Assembly: GCA_014706295.1 (NCBI GenBank)
Contig: JACSVZ010000002.1
Coordinates: 128,163,431-128,227,430, forward strand
Origin: Lycocorax pyrrhopterus obiensis
Lineage: Eukaryota > Chordata > Aves > Passeriformes > Paradisaeidae
Reading direction: 5' to 3'
Length of the DNA: 64,000 nucleotides
The translations under genes and the position numbers were made by a program. Positions 26,401 to 37,685 of the stretch are shown here, in pieces (position 1 is the first letter of the stretch; the number at the start of each line of letters is the position of its first letter). A model generated the notes under the pieces. It searched no databases. It worked only from the letters and a program-made list of their open reading frames with translations, and was not told the origin of the DNA.

Positions 26401-29400
26401 GCTACACTGTAGTCTTCATAAACAAAATAATATATTGCCTCAAACTAAAATAAGACAGTAATTCAATACAGAAATTTATAGACAAGTTGCAACACTTGAA
26501 TTAATTTTAAAGACTGCACTTACAGTCCCCCTTGGGTTAAAGCTTTTCTAACACATCAGGGAGAATCAAGCAAACAAAGTCTATGTTTTTGCATAGAGTG
26601 TATTATGTTCGATACTTCAATATTTATGTGTGGCATTATTTACCCTACACAAAAATATAGGCTTTCATTTATTCAACACTTCAGAATTGCTAATACCCAT
26701 GGGTATATTACACCCACAGGTTTATTCCTCTGACAATGTTTACCTCAGGAAAACGAAATTTTTACATTTTATATTAAAGGTAGCTCTAATTTGCAATCGT
26801 AATGTACTGTAAGAGATTATTATACAGTAGTGTGCCAAAGGAGCTACCTTGTGCTGGTAAGGTGCACTATAGTAAGGGCTGCTGTGAATGAATGTGACAC
26901 ATGAGAATGAGGGAAAAGACACATCAAGTAACTCCAGCTTCTGACTATAACAACTGCACACTGCTAAAGAAATTTCAGATGTGTCTGGTAATCTGCCAGA
27001 ACACACCAATCTCTCCAGCCTGGCAAGGAAACATCACTCACACAGTACTCACCTGCAAAACCAAACAATGTAACTATGCAGAAAAAGTGATGTCCCCAGG
27101 GTATCTCCCTTTTTGAATGGCCTTGGCATTAAGTCTTCTGTAGTAGACCATTTTATCAAGAAATCTTTCTGATTATATTGCATAAACAGAAAATCCTCAG
27201 TGCACCACTTACAAATATTCATCTTCCTACTGAGACTAGATCTATCCTGGGTGTCCACGTCAATGATCCCTATTCCAAGAAGCCATTCTGAAACAAAGTT
27301 GCTAATGATCTTCCCAGATCAATAGCAACTTAAATGCTAGCCTGCTAAACTACCGGTGTTTAATTCTTCTCCGACACCAAGGAAGCTCCTGGGTCATCAC
27401 TGTCCTTCTCTTTCTTCAGAGCTAGGAGAAGGATACCAGGTAAAGCTTGGCTGTACCATCTCCTTTACGCACTTATACGCTGCGAGTGGTGTAAAAAGGC
27501 AAGGTTCACTCAGGATGATGCTGTACTATCTTATGTAGAGTTGCCTCATATATCAAGCCTAAATTGCTCCCTGAATCCCAAAGATCACTCCCACAACCCT
27601 GCTACGGCACAAGTAGTTAATAAATCTTCAGAGTGCTACCATTTCTCAAGGTGTAGTTTGTTGTCCTTAATGCAGCAGGAATAAGAGTTCACGTTCCTTG
27701 ACAGCCTTAAGTGTCCTGCAGAAAGAGACTGCCCATCCCTCACAAACAGCCACAAGGGTTCATAGGATTTGTGGCCTGAAACAGGCCAGATGCTCCCACA
27801 GAGCACTTCCAGAGGTCAGAGGCAGAGGTGCCAAGGGTCCTCTTACAAGCGTTATGTGCATTGGCTGATCTTATATCAGAAGAGTGTCTTAAAAAGGCCT
27901 GTATGGAAACAGACCCCTTTGCCTCCGGGCATTGTTTGCTGCCAGTGATTGCAGCATCACAGTTACTCTCCCTGATGTTGTCTATCGAGTATTTCCTGCT
28001 TAAAACTAATAAGCTGTGAGAGTGTTATTTGTTCCCCCACCTCCCACTTTTTCTAATTTTCACTGCAAACACAGCTTATTTACACTCTGTCTCTTTTAAA
28101 AATCAAGTGTCAACCAAGTGCTAAACTGCTGCTATTTGCCAATGTTTCATTAACACCTTATTAACTTCCAACAGCTGAAGGTGACTGGACCCTCACCTCT
28201 GTTTATTTCCTCAAAGTAACAGTTAACTGAAGCATCAGGATAGAGGCACCCCTGTAAATATGACTGAAAACAAACATGCACGCAGAATATAATCAGGCAC
28301 AACTTCAGCCAGATCTGCTAACTGACACATCTAGTTAATTTTATGCACAGTCACATACTATCAAGTTTGGAGCTCAGATTTTTATTAGAGATGATAATAA
28401 AGATCTCTGCTTTTTCCCCCTAGTCCATATCAGAAACTGGCTAAAACAGAAATACAAACCTTGTACAAATTAGGCCACCAGTAGTTTGCTATTTCAGTTT
28501 AAACACCAGGTACAAAGATGTGATCCTCTTGTCATGTAAATCAGCACAGCTCCACTGATTCCCATAAAAACTGTAGTGTTTTACATAGCTGAGCCCCCTC
28601 CATGTCTATATACATTCTTCTATATTGAATTCCAGTCTGTATAGATAGAACTGTAAAAGAAAGGAGGAAAAAAAAAAGACAACCCCAAGAAATAGGACTC
28701 CCAGAACAAGAGGCTAGGAAACATCCTCCTTCAGAGGGATCCCTGAATTAAAGGAATTAAAACCTTTCTTCAGCTTTCCACTATTCCCCTGCCCTAACCT
28801 CCCTCACACACACCCACTTGTGTGTTCTCATTTAATTTGAAAGGAAAGGGACAGGAGAGCTTAGACATACATGTTTTCTATATCTCTCTCTTTCTCTGTT
28901 TTTCATTTCAAAAAAAAATCTTTCCTGCTGTTTTTTTTTTTGTCCCACCCTTCCAGATTATCATTATACACACCTGGAAAAAGTAACCAATTTGGTGGAA
29001 AGCAATATATAGAGATTTTTGTTCCTCCCCCCAAATAGGCAGGGTCTTTGAGCTCCAGTAAAGCTGGAGGAGCTGGAGCTGTTATGGTTGTTCTCCAGTT
29101 CATACTTCTGGTTTTGAATGGCATATTGGTTTCTGTGACTGCATCACATATGTATTAACTCTGGGAGCTCAGTGGTGAGAGTGCTGAAAAGTTATCACTT
29201 TTCATTGTCCAAACAGGAAGAATACAGATGTTTCCAACAAGCTAAAAAGGGGGAGGTCTCTTCTATGAATAAGCATTCACAAACTTGAACTAATCAACAA
29301 TAAAATTGTCATGCATATAGTGAAAAAAAATCACTTTCTGAAATAATCACTGGAGAAGCTGGTAAATCCCAAAGCAGCTAAGGTGAGAAGAGTAAAAGGA

Positions 29401-29862
29401 AAGGAATTGACAGGTATTTAGCCAGAAGTCTAAAGTCCAGAAGTACAAAGAATCATATGGGTGATTAATAAAACATGGATAAAATAAATGGGATGCTGGT
29501 GCCACTAACAAAAGTAGTGTACCTAGTTGTTGCAAGGGTGGAACCTTGAATTACAGTTCCCATCTCAAAATACTGTGTTAAACTAGAACATCTAAAAATA
29601 TTTGCAAGCTCATAACTTGAAAATTAATGTAGCTTATCTGATTTTTTTTTTTTGGCATCTACCCGGGAACATTCCCAGGTTTTACTAGTTTTGGTATAAG
29701 CTAGTGGATAGCTTTTAATCTTTTATTCTCTTAGTGTTCACTCTGTTTATGCTTATTGTTACACAGAGACTTGTGTTCAAGGATTTTAAAAAGTCTGCAG
29801 GGTGGTATATTTTACTTGAGGGTTGAAATGAATGTTTTGCTCTCAGATCTCTGAAACTAGAT

Positions 29863-29958
29863 TGGACCAAATTTTGGTCTCATTATCACCAATTTAAATC
29901 TGGAATAGTTCCACTACTCTCTGTAATGTTACTCCCAATACATGCTGATTTAACTGAG
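29863..29958. repeat. Old palindromic MITE-like remnant (TTTACACTGGTGTAAATC type)
   Basis: The stretch ggaccaaattttggtctcat then accaatttaaatctggaat resembles one half of the reptile and bird palindrome that reads ..GGTCTCAGTTACACCAGTGT.. AAATCTGGAATAACTCCA. The following gttactcccaatacatgctg and atttaactgag look like the degraded second half. The match is by eye and from memory. Confidence 0.4.
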
Positions 29959-30147
29959 TTCACAAGCTGGTCCATTGACCTAAGTGGTGTCAGTGGGAAT
30001 GTACTGTGAAGAAAATTTGATCTACTAAATTCAAATCCTCGAGGTGCTGTTCTAGCAGCCAAGTTGTTTAGAAAGAAAACACTGAACTTGAATGTTGACC
30101 CTCCATCCCAGCTGGATCTCCATGTAAACTGTGCTCCTGCTGTAGCC

Positions 30148-30195
30148 TTTTAAATAGATCAGCAATTTACATTTTAAATAGACCAGCAATTCAAA
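30148..30195. repeat. Tandem duplication, 24-bp unit x2
   Basis: Units 30148-30171 and 30172-30195 (TTTTAAATAGA-CAGCAATT core) differ at about three positions. Confidence 0.8.
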
Positions 30196-32761
30196 TTAGT
30201 GAAATGCCAGGATGTAGGTAGTGTGTAGGGGGGACATTTAGCACTACCTGAAATTTCGTCAGTGTTCAGCAATGTAACTCTCCGTACATTTTCTGAGAGC
30301 AGGGACTGGATGGGCTGTAGGGATTTGGCTATGGCACCTCTGTACCCAGGGATGGCAGAGATGGCTGTTAGATAAAGGACGAGCAGAGACGGACATAATG
30401 TCCCAGATTGTCGCCAGACCTTGACTGGCAATAACAGGTGGGCTGAAGCACAAATCTTGCTGGGGAGAAACATGCCGAAGAAGCATTTTGGACAACTGTG
30501 GGACACACAACCATGCTCCAGCCTGGCATGGTTTGCTTATGTGGATGTGTCCCACAGGTATTCAGAGTGTGGGGAATGGAGTATATGGAGCAGGGATGTG
30601 ACAAGATGATGGCTCTGTGTTCCAATTTGTACTCCTTTAAATGCCCAAACATTTCCAAGAATAGGAGGCGTTTGCTCCTGGGAGCTCTGGGATCTACTAA
30701 AATGGATGTGGGTGCCTCTAGGCTTAAATTACAGTGGCCTGTAGGTTTTTAAATCATATTATTGAATTTTAGTGCCAAATAGGTGGTCCAAATCTCACCA
30801 AAGATAAATTACTGGCAGTGAGAGCAATGCATAAACAGAGGAAAATGTAAATGGAAAGGCCAGTGTAGAAGTGTATGACTATGTGGTGTCTTCTTCTGAA
30901 GGCTCCAGGCCACGTCAGTCTGTATCATACAGTTGCTCATCAGGTCCTGCTAGACAGGGATCTGTCCTTCTGCCTTCCCACAGAGCCACACACACGGAAA
31001 CAGTCACTTGTCCATGGGGGCTCAACACATGCTCCGTACAATAAGCCTGTGGGATTACTTGTAAGGTAGAAGCAGCCAGTTCTTCTGAATCAGTGGTGGG
31101 AAAAAATACAATTGACACAGAGTGAGATTTTAATCAGATGTTTTGTTTGTTTGCTGCTTCCTCATTTATTTGTCCCTCCCTTCACGTATTTAACCATTGC
31201 TGCTGGGCAGTGAAAATTAACCTTCAGCACTGATCTTACTCTGAATGGGCCAGATGATTTTGGAGTGATAAACTGCTGCTGCAGTTCTCAAGCCCAAATA
31301 ATTTTCCCCTCAAAGAAATGGTGAAGCTTCAGTACTTATGCTCATCTACATCCCTTGCTTCACACGCACAAAGAGCCTTTAATTGCTGCCACCAATTAAA
31401 GGCGTGTAGTGCAGGCATGCACCCCTCACCCCCCACTGTGCTAGGTCTGTCTGTTCTTGGCTGAAGGAATACCACTGCATTTTATCTGCCTCCCTCACGG
31501 CCTGACACACAGTGCAGAGCAGTGTCACACACCTCAGCGTCTGCCTTAAAAACCATCTGCGCCAATCACAACACAATTATTCTTAATCCCTCCAGCTCTG
31601 GCATTTGTTCACCTCACACCAGGAGGAAGAATAGGGGACAGTTGCTTGGGATAAACAAGAATGACTGTGGGAGATCCTCTCAGGAGCAGCTCTGTCAGCG
31701 AGGACATTTGCCTCATTGACAGCCCCACGTAGCCTGTCGGCTTGGCTGCTGCTCTCCACAAGAGAAATGGCAGCATTTCAGGCTCTTAAGGGTGTGATTG
31801 ATGGGTGTTGTCGGTCCCTACCTGTCAGCTCATTGCACTGACAGGAGTGAGATCCCCCAGGGGAGGCAGCCTTACACAGTACAGCCCACCCGTCCTGTTC
31901 AGTGAGACCCTGCTGCCCTGCTGCAGCGCTCCTGGCAGGTGGCAATCTGCTTGGCAGGACTGGGGAAGGGCAAATGAAGAGCTGGGAGCGCAGTTTTTGC
32001 TGGCAAGGGCAGTGACATCTCTCTCAGAAGTACCTGGAGATGCTGGAGCAGGGCTGCCAGAGCAGCTGAGGCAGGCTGGCTGCTGCAGAGAGCTGGTTCA
32101 GCCTGGGGTTAGGATAGATCCTGCTGCTGCAGCTGCAGCTGAGGGGACGTCAGTGGGAGAAACTTGTGGGATGCTGGCACGACTCCATGGCTTTGCATGT
32201 GCAACATTAAACACGTGCAGAGGGTTTGCAGTATGTGCTCCTGAGCCCAAGGGATGACAGAGGTGATATAACCATTTACCCCTGCCTGGAGGAATCCCCC
32301 ACAGATGCCCATGGCAGAGCTGGCACACGTAGGTGTGAATTCCTCACCCCACAGGAGCGAGGCTCAATGTCATCTGACTGTTCCTCTGGTTTTGCATCAA
32401 ACTACATAGAAGAGTGTGGTCAGAAAAATAATTCACTCTGGGAACCAGGAGCTTTTTTTCTGTTTTGTGTTTGACAGCAGGAGGTTTAAGGCTATTTTTC
32501 AACATTGAAGTTTAAAGAGGATCTTTTCATCCACAAGAACATACAAAACCACAGACCATTCAGCCAGCGTTAACAGGAAGAAAGCAACAGCAAGAAAATG
32601 CCTTCCAGCAGTCCATTCCCTTTCTGGCTGTCCCCTTCTCTTCCCCACCCTCTGCCCCTCCAAATCAGCAGTGGTTAATCTTTGAGCAGCTTGACCTGCC
32701 TCTCCCTGCACCTGGCTCAAATCAGCACCAATGCTCTTGGGCCAGGAAACCCCAGCGGGGC

Positions 32762-32827
32762 CATCCAAAGCCCAGTGAAGTCAGTGGAAATACTCCCACT
32801 GGCTTCAGGGGAGGCTGCATCAAGCCC
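32762..32827. repeat. Old palindromic MITE-like remnant (GAAGTCAATGG type)
   Basis: GAAGTCAGTGG (32777-32787) and CCACTGGCTTC (32796-32806) are inverted with one mismatch. Outer parts atccaaagccc and gcatcaagccc fit the CCAAAGCCCATTGAAGTCAATGG palindrome that is common in sauropsid genomes. The family name is not certain to me. Confidence 0.45.
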
Positions 32828-33538
32828 AGTTTGAAGCAGAGCCATCTTTCCTTTAAAACCTTTGCTCGACATTTCGGAGCCCACACTGTCTACGCATTAA
32901 TACTTTTGGGGACTTGCTACAGTGCCTGCAAGGCAAGCACTGACATCACAGCTGGATCACTCCTTTCAGCTGGTGCCTCGGATAACAGTCTCACAGCTTC
33001 CCTTTCCCTTCCAAATCAAAGGCAGCGGCTGCAGCTGCACAGACCAGCGAGTCTGTTTAGTTTCTGTGGGCCAACAGCCACCAGCTGTAGAGGCTGCTGT
33101 GCTTTTTGCTGGATGGGAGCTTTTAATTCCAATAGACAATGTGTACAAATATTTCCCATACCAAAATTGTTCCATATCTTCCTAAGTTAATTAAATGCTA
33201 ATTTTCTAATGAGGTGGCAACAATGGCAACAACCTGTTATCAGCGTGCTAGCTAGTGCCCGTAACCAACCGGTGAACACAGAACCCTTGCACTGTTATTA
33301 AACCGCATTCCTATATTAATTAATTACTTTTGCAGCTGTATTATTCTGAAGCTGGACACAAATGTGGATAATAATTAAATAAAAAAAACCATTTACATCA
33401 TTTGTAGATTCCGGAGTTGCTTTGTGGAATTTATTATTTCACCGTGTTGTTATAGAAACCCCTCATGCATTTTCAGTTCTGCTGTATGCTAGTTTAGCAA
33501 AAAATGGTGGAAGGAAAACTCAGGATGAAAATGCTATT

Positions 33539-34132
33539 TGTTGTGGTCTAACCCCAGCCAGCAGCCAAGTCCCACGCAGCTGCTGGCTCACTCCCCCACC
33601 AGCAGGACCAGGGACAGAACTGAAGGACAAAAGGTAGAAAACCCATGGGTTGAGATAAAGACAGTTTAACAGGGAAAGCAAAAGCCATGCACACAAGTAA
33701 AGTAAAGCAAGGAATTAATTCAGTGCTTCCCATGGGCAGGCAGGTGTTCAGCCATCCTTAGGAAAGCAGGGCCCCATCACACACAACGGTTACTTGGCAA
33801 GACAAACGCCATCAATCTGAACATCCCCCCTTCCTCCTTCTTCCCACTACTTTATATACTGAGCATGATGCCATGCAGTCTGGAATATCCCTTTGGTCAG
33901 TTGGGGTCACCAGTCCTGGCTGTATCTTTTCCCAACCTCCCATGCATCCCTAACTTCCTCACCATCATGGCTGTACAAAAAGCAGAAAAGGCCTTGGCTC
34001 TGTGCAAGACCTGCTCAGCAATAACTAAAACATCTCTACATGATCAACCCTGTGTTCAGCACAAATCCAAAACACAGACCCATATCAGCCACTGTGAAGA
34101 AAACTGACTCTACTGCAGCCAAAACCAGCACA
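33539..34132 (-). mobile_element. Solo LTR of an avian endogenous retrovirus
   Basis: This 594-bp segment runs TG...CA. On the plus strand it begins TGTTGTGGTCTAACCCCAGC and ends AAAACCAGCACA, which is the reverse complement of a widespread avian LTR beginning TG.CCTGGTTTTGGCTG and ending GGGGTTAAACCACAACA. On the minus strand a TATA box (TATATAAA, 33858-33851) sits in the right part for U3/R. The conserved blocks GGAATATCCCTTTGG and CAACCCATGGGTT (as plus/minus equivalents) are present. Flanks are CTATT (33534-33538) and CTGTT (34133-34137), a 5-bp target duplication with one change, as expected for an ERVL-like integrase. No internal retroviral genes lie beside it, so it is a recombination-derived solo LTR. 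Confidence 0.88.
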
Positions 34133-34694
34133 CTGTTCAATATACATTGAGCATAAATTAAAGTTTAAAAGTTTCCTGAGTTGTGCAATAAGAATGAAAT
34201 CTTGGAGTTCAGATGGAAAGGTGGGCATACATCTGTCATGGCTTTATACTCAGAAGAGGACTCAGGTGCTTAAAACCTGGCAGAGTTGGAGTTTATGTGC
34301 TTACATTCAAAAGAGAGATTCTGCTGTCTGCCTCAGGAGGTTTCCAAACTCTGAGCTCAGCTGCCAGTACAATATCTTCCCAGACATCTTGAATTTGGGT
34401 CATACCCAAGAGCTCTTCAGTTTTAAAAAGGTCAAGTTGCCCAGCATTCCATTCAGGCACCACCTTAGTTCAGACACAAAAATATGCTCCTCTGTTTATC
34501 TTCCCCCAGGGCTAGATTGAGCACTCCAAAAATTCATATCAAACAGTTATGAAATTGGATTTTTCATAAAACACAATGGCAGCTATTGATTTCTTTTGAA
34601 ATATGGCTGCTGGAGTCCTCCCCTGGTCTAAGCTATTGTAGTATTTGAATGGGATATGAGAGATGCAGCTCAATGCCTCACTACGCCCAGTCAG

Positions 34695-35375
34695 AGCTCA
34701 CAGAATCAGAGAGTATCCTGAGTTGAAAGTAACTCACAAGGATCATCAAGTCCAACTCCTGGCCCAGCACAGGACCATCTCCAAGAGCCACACGATGTGC
34801 CTGAGAGCATTGTCCAAACACTTTTTGAACTCTGTCAGGCCTGGTGCTGTGACCACTTCCCTGGGGAGCCTGTTCCATTCCCAACCGCCCTCTGGGTGAA
34901 AAACCTTTTCCTGATACCCAACCTAAACCTCCCCTGACACAACTTCAGGCCATTCCCTCAAGTCCTGTCACTGGTCACCAGAGAGAAGAGATCAGTGTCT
35001 GCCCCTCCTCTTCCCTTCACAAGGAAGTTGCAGACTGCAGTGAGGTCTCCCTTCAGTCTCCTCCAGGCTGAACAGACAAGTGACCTCAGCTGCTCCTCAT
35101 ACCACTTCCCCTCAAGGCCCTTCACCACCCTTGTTGCCCTCCTTTGGACACTCTCTAGTAGCTTTATATCCTTATATTGTGGCACCCAAAACTTCACACA
35201 ATACCCAAGGTGAGGCTGCCCCAGTGCAGAGCAGAGCGGGACAATCCCCTCCCTTGCCCAGCTGGCGATGCTGTGCCTGATGCCCCCGAGGACACACTTG
35301 GCCCTCCTGCCTGCCAGGGCACTGCTGACTCATATTCAAATTTCCATTGACCAGGACCCCCAGAGGAACTTATTC
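34695..35375 (-). mobile_element. 5'-truncated CR1 LINE (ORF2 C-terminus and 3' UTR)
   Basis: On the minus strand this encodes a broken version of the CR1 reverse-transcriptase C-terminal region. Visible pieces include ALAGRRAKCVLGGIRHSIAS (about 35320-35260) and, in another frame, QYKDIKLLESVQRRATRVVK with LFSLVTSDRT (35190-34960). It then runs through the CR1 3' UTR (TTGGACTTGATGATCCTTGT) to the terminal ACTCTCTGATTCTGTG at about 34697. Frameshifts and stops show it is dead. The 5' end is not sharp. Confidence 0.92.
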
Positions 35376-36433
35376 CTCTTGTGATATACTCTAGTCAGCA
35401 GATTTCATCTCCCTGGGAAGTCAGTGTGAGATTTTCTCACCCCTTCTTACAGAAAAGGAATGGTAATTTCCATCAGGACCATGATTAAGAGATTCAACAG
35501 GTGCTCCACTTTTGACAGAGCTGGCACCTACTAGCATCAAGAGAGCAGTCAGATGGTGGGGAAAAGGACAAGCCTTCTTGATGGCATTGGAATTAAAAAG
35601 CCTGTTAAAAACCCATTCCAAAGTAGGGAAGGCCATGGGATTTCAGACGGGCTCCTGACTTCCACATCTCCATGTCCTGTCACCAAGTATGCTCCACCCT
35701 CCGGCACCTCCATGTACTGTTCATGGACCCTGGTCACCCAATTAAGGATCAGGGACTGAGAAATTGCATACATCAGTGGTAGAGTGTTGTGACAGGTAAA
35801 ACCTGCACTGGTCGTGAATCCTCTTAAATCCTGGCATTTATATTTGGGAAACTCCCAAATATTTTTCTGTCAATGGCCAGCATGCTTCAAAGGTACAAAG
35901 GACAGATTTTTTCCCACTGTTGGAAAACAGACTATGTTTATAATGACTGACAGATTTTATTAGGAATAAATTGTATGCACTGTGTTTAGATAATGAGGTC
36001 ATGCACTTTGCACTTCCATGTAGAACATCTCATAGCCATTCTCTTAATGGTATGAATTTCATCACAATGATCAGGTGAGATGCCCCTGTAAAACATTTCT
36101 TTGAGGGCTTCACAGAGCCAGGGTAATGATGTCATACAAAGGAATAATAAAGTCTGCCAGGAAAATTAAGACACAATGTGAAATTCATGTTAAATCTGTT
36201 TAAAACAACTTGTTTACTGAATTCAGAAAAATACCTCCGAAATGTTTTCATTACATTTACTACTACCTGAGTTAAGGAAAAAAAAATACAAAGCTGATAA
36301 TAAACTATGAGTTCATTCACATTAAGCAATAAGCAGACAATTACCTCTGCTGTATTCCTGTGTGCTTCTTTCTACACCTAATGTGGATAGAAAAATTCTT
36401 AGTATTCACGCCTAGTAGTTGAAGACAATGACA

Positions 36434-36463
36434 CTAATAATAATGATGATGATGATGATAATA
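36434..36463. repeat. (TAA)n(TGA)n simple repeat
   Basis: TAA units followed by about five GAT units and ATAATA. Ordinary trinucleotide microsatellite. Confidence 0.9.
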
Positions 36464-37009
36464 GTGAAATAATTTACATTTAAATAAAATGTTTCCATTA
36501 AATAATTCTACAAACTTTGCAAAATGAGGCAGTGGGACCACTTTACCCAGTTACTGAAATGCACAACATCTGCTCAAATACGGGTAAGGTCAATCCTGTA
36601 TGACAGCTTAGGATCAGGAGAAGGAAAAAGTACTGTTATGTAAAAATGAAAGGGAAATTATTTGAGTTCAGGTTTGTAGGAAAACAACAGCTAAAACCCC
36701 TTTGCTTCAGAGGGAAGTCCTACACGGTGTTTAGTAATTATTAGGTTTTTGAGTTTTGCTTCAACCTAATGGCAAAATCTTAAGCTGTGCAGTGATCCAA
36801 ACACCATACTGGAGGATGGAAAAACCTGGCTGTGACATACCAGCACTGTAACTCCCCTATGGCTGTGAAACATCCTGAGCAGGTTTCAGGAGGAAGCCTG
36901 TTGGCACCATGCACTGAATGCAGGGAACCGTTTTTTAAGATGACTCTTTTCATCCCAACCTATCACTTTCATCTTAATGAATTTGGTATTATTCAGCACA
37001 GTGGATTTA

Positions 37010-37112
37010 ATTAAAGATATTTAAAGTATTTAAATTATTAATGATTTAATAATTAGAAGTATTTTAATCCATGACTGAATAATATATATTATTAAATATT
37101 TTTTTTTTGCAA
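37010..37112. repeat. AT-rich low-complexity stretch with small palindrome
   Basis: About 100 bp made almost wholly of A and T, including AATTATTAA / TTAATAATT (37033-37041 and 37046-37054). It lies some 300 bp before the CR1 copy at 37405. Confidence 0.7.
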
Positions 37113-37404
37113 ATAATGGTCTAAGTTTATTCTTTTCCCTGTATTTTCAATTCAGCACTGTTCAGAAGTTGCAACTCTGTTATACTGGCTTGTTGCAAAA
37201 TACAGTGAGTGCAAAACATCTTATTTAATGCAGCCCAAGAAAACACACATGCATGTGGGAGAAAGAAAGTGACAAAGCCTCCTAAAGCTCTGCTAAAATC
37301 TCAGTGGTGATTAGATACAGTGGTGTGAAAAACACTGGAAAAAAACAAATCACAAGACATAAACAAAAAGGTTAGAATTATGCCAGAGAAAATTTACAAC
37401 TTTT

Positions 37405-37685
37405 ATACCACTAGAGACAGGACAAGAGGTAATGGCATTATTTGGAAACTGATAGGTTTTGATATTAGGAAAAAATTCTTTACTGTGAGGGTGGCACTGT
37501 CAGACATTGGAACAGGTTTCCCAGGGAAGTTGTGGATCTCCCATCCCGGGAGGTGTTCAAGGCCAGGTTGGATGGGGCTCTGAACAACCTAGTCTAGTGG
37601 AAGGTGTCCCTGCTTGTGGAAGACGGGTTGGAATTAGATGGTCTTTAAGGTCCCTTCCAACCCAAACCATCCTATGATTCTACGC
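37405..37685 (+). mobile_element. 5'-truncated CR1 LINE 3' end
   Basis: The plus-strand sequence encodes the tail of CR1 ORF2 (TTRDRTRGNG, then FDIRKKFFTVRVA) and continues into the conserved 3' part with gaacaggtttcccagggaag, gatggtctttaaggtccc and cttccaacccaaaccatcc. It ends in cctatgattctac at 37683. Stops break the frame. It is a typical short CR1 insertion. Confidence 0.93.

Larger units (their letters stand above)
20511..33538. other. Intergenic DNA, no gene seen
   Basis: It is mostly AT-rich and unique-looking, with a GC-richer block about 31370-33130 that carries several overlapping chance frames (31805-32257 begins at GTG and lacks any motif). Between about 33180 and 33430 is an AT-rich stretch with several TTAATTA sites next to the solo LTR. 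Confidence 0.6.
35376..37404. other. Intergenic DNA between CR1 copies, no gene seen
   Basis: Only short frames, a trinucleotide repeat (36434) and an AT-rich stretch (37010) are visible. Confidence 0.65.

Noticed and set aside
31805..32257. 150-codon plus frame
   Set aside because: It starts at GTG, lies in a GC-richer block and shows no family features.
34958..35197. 79-codon minus frame resembling a reverse transcriptase end
   Set aside because: Not a gene of its own: it is part of the truncated CR1 copy at 34695-35375.
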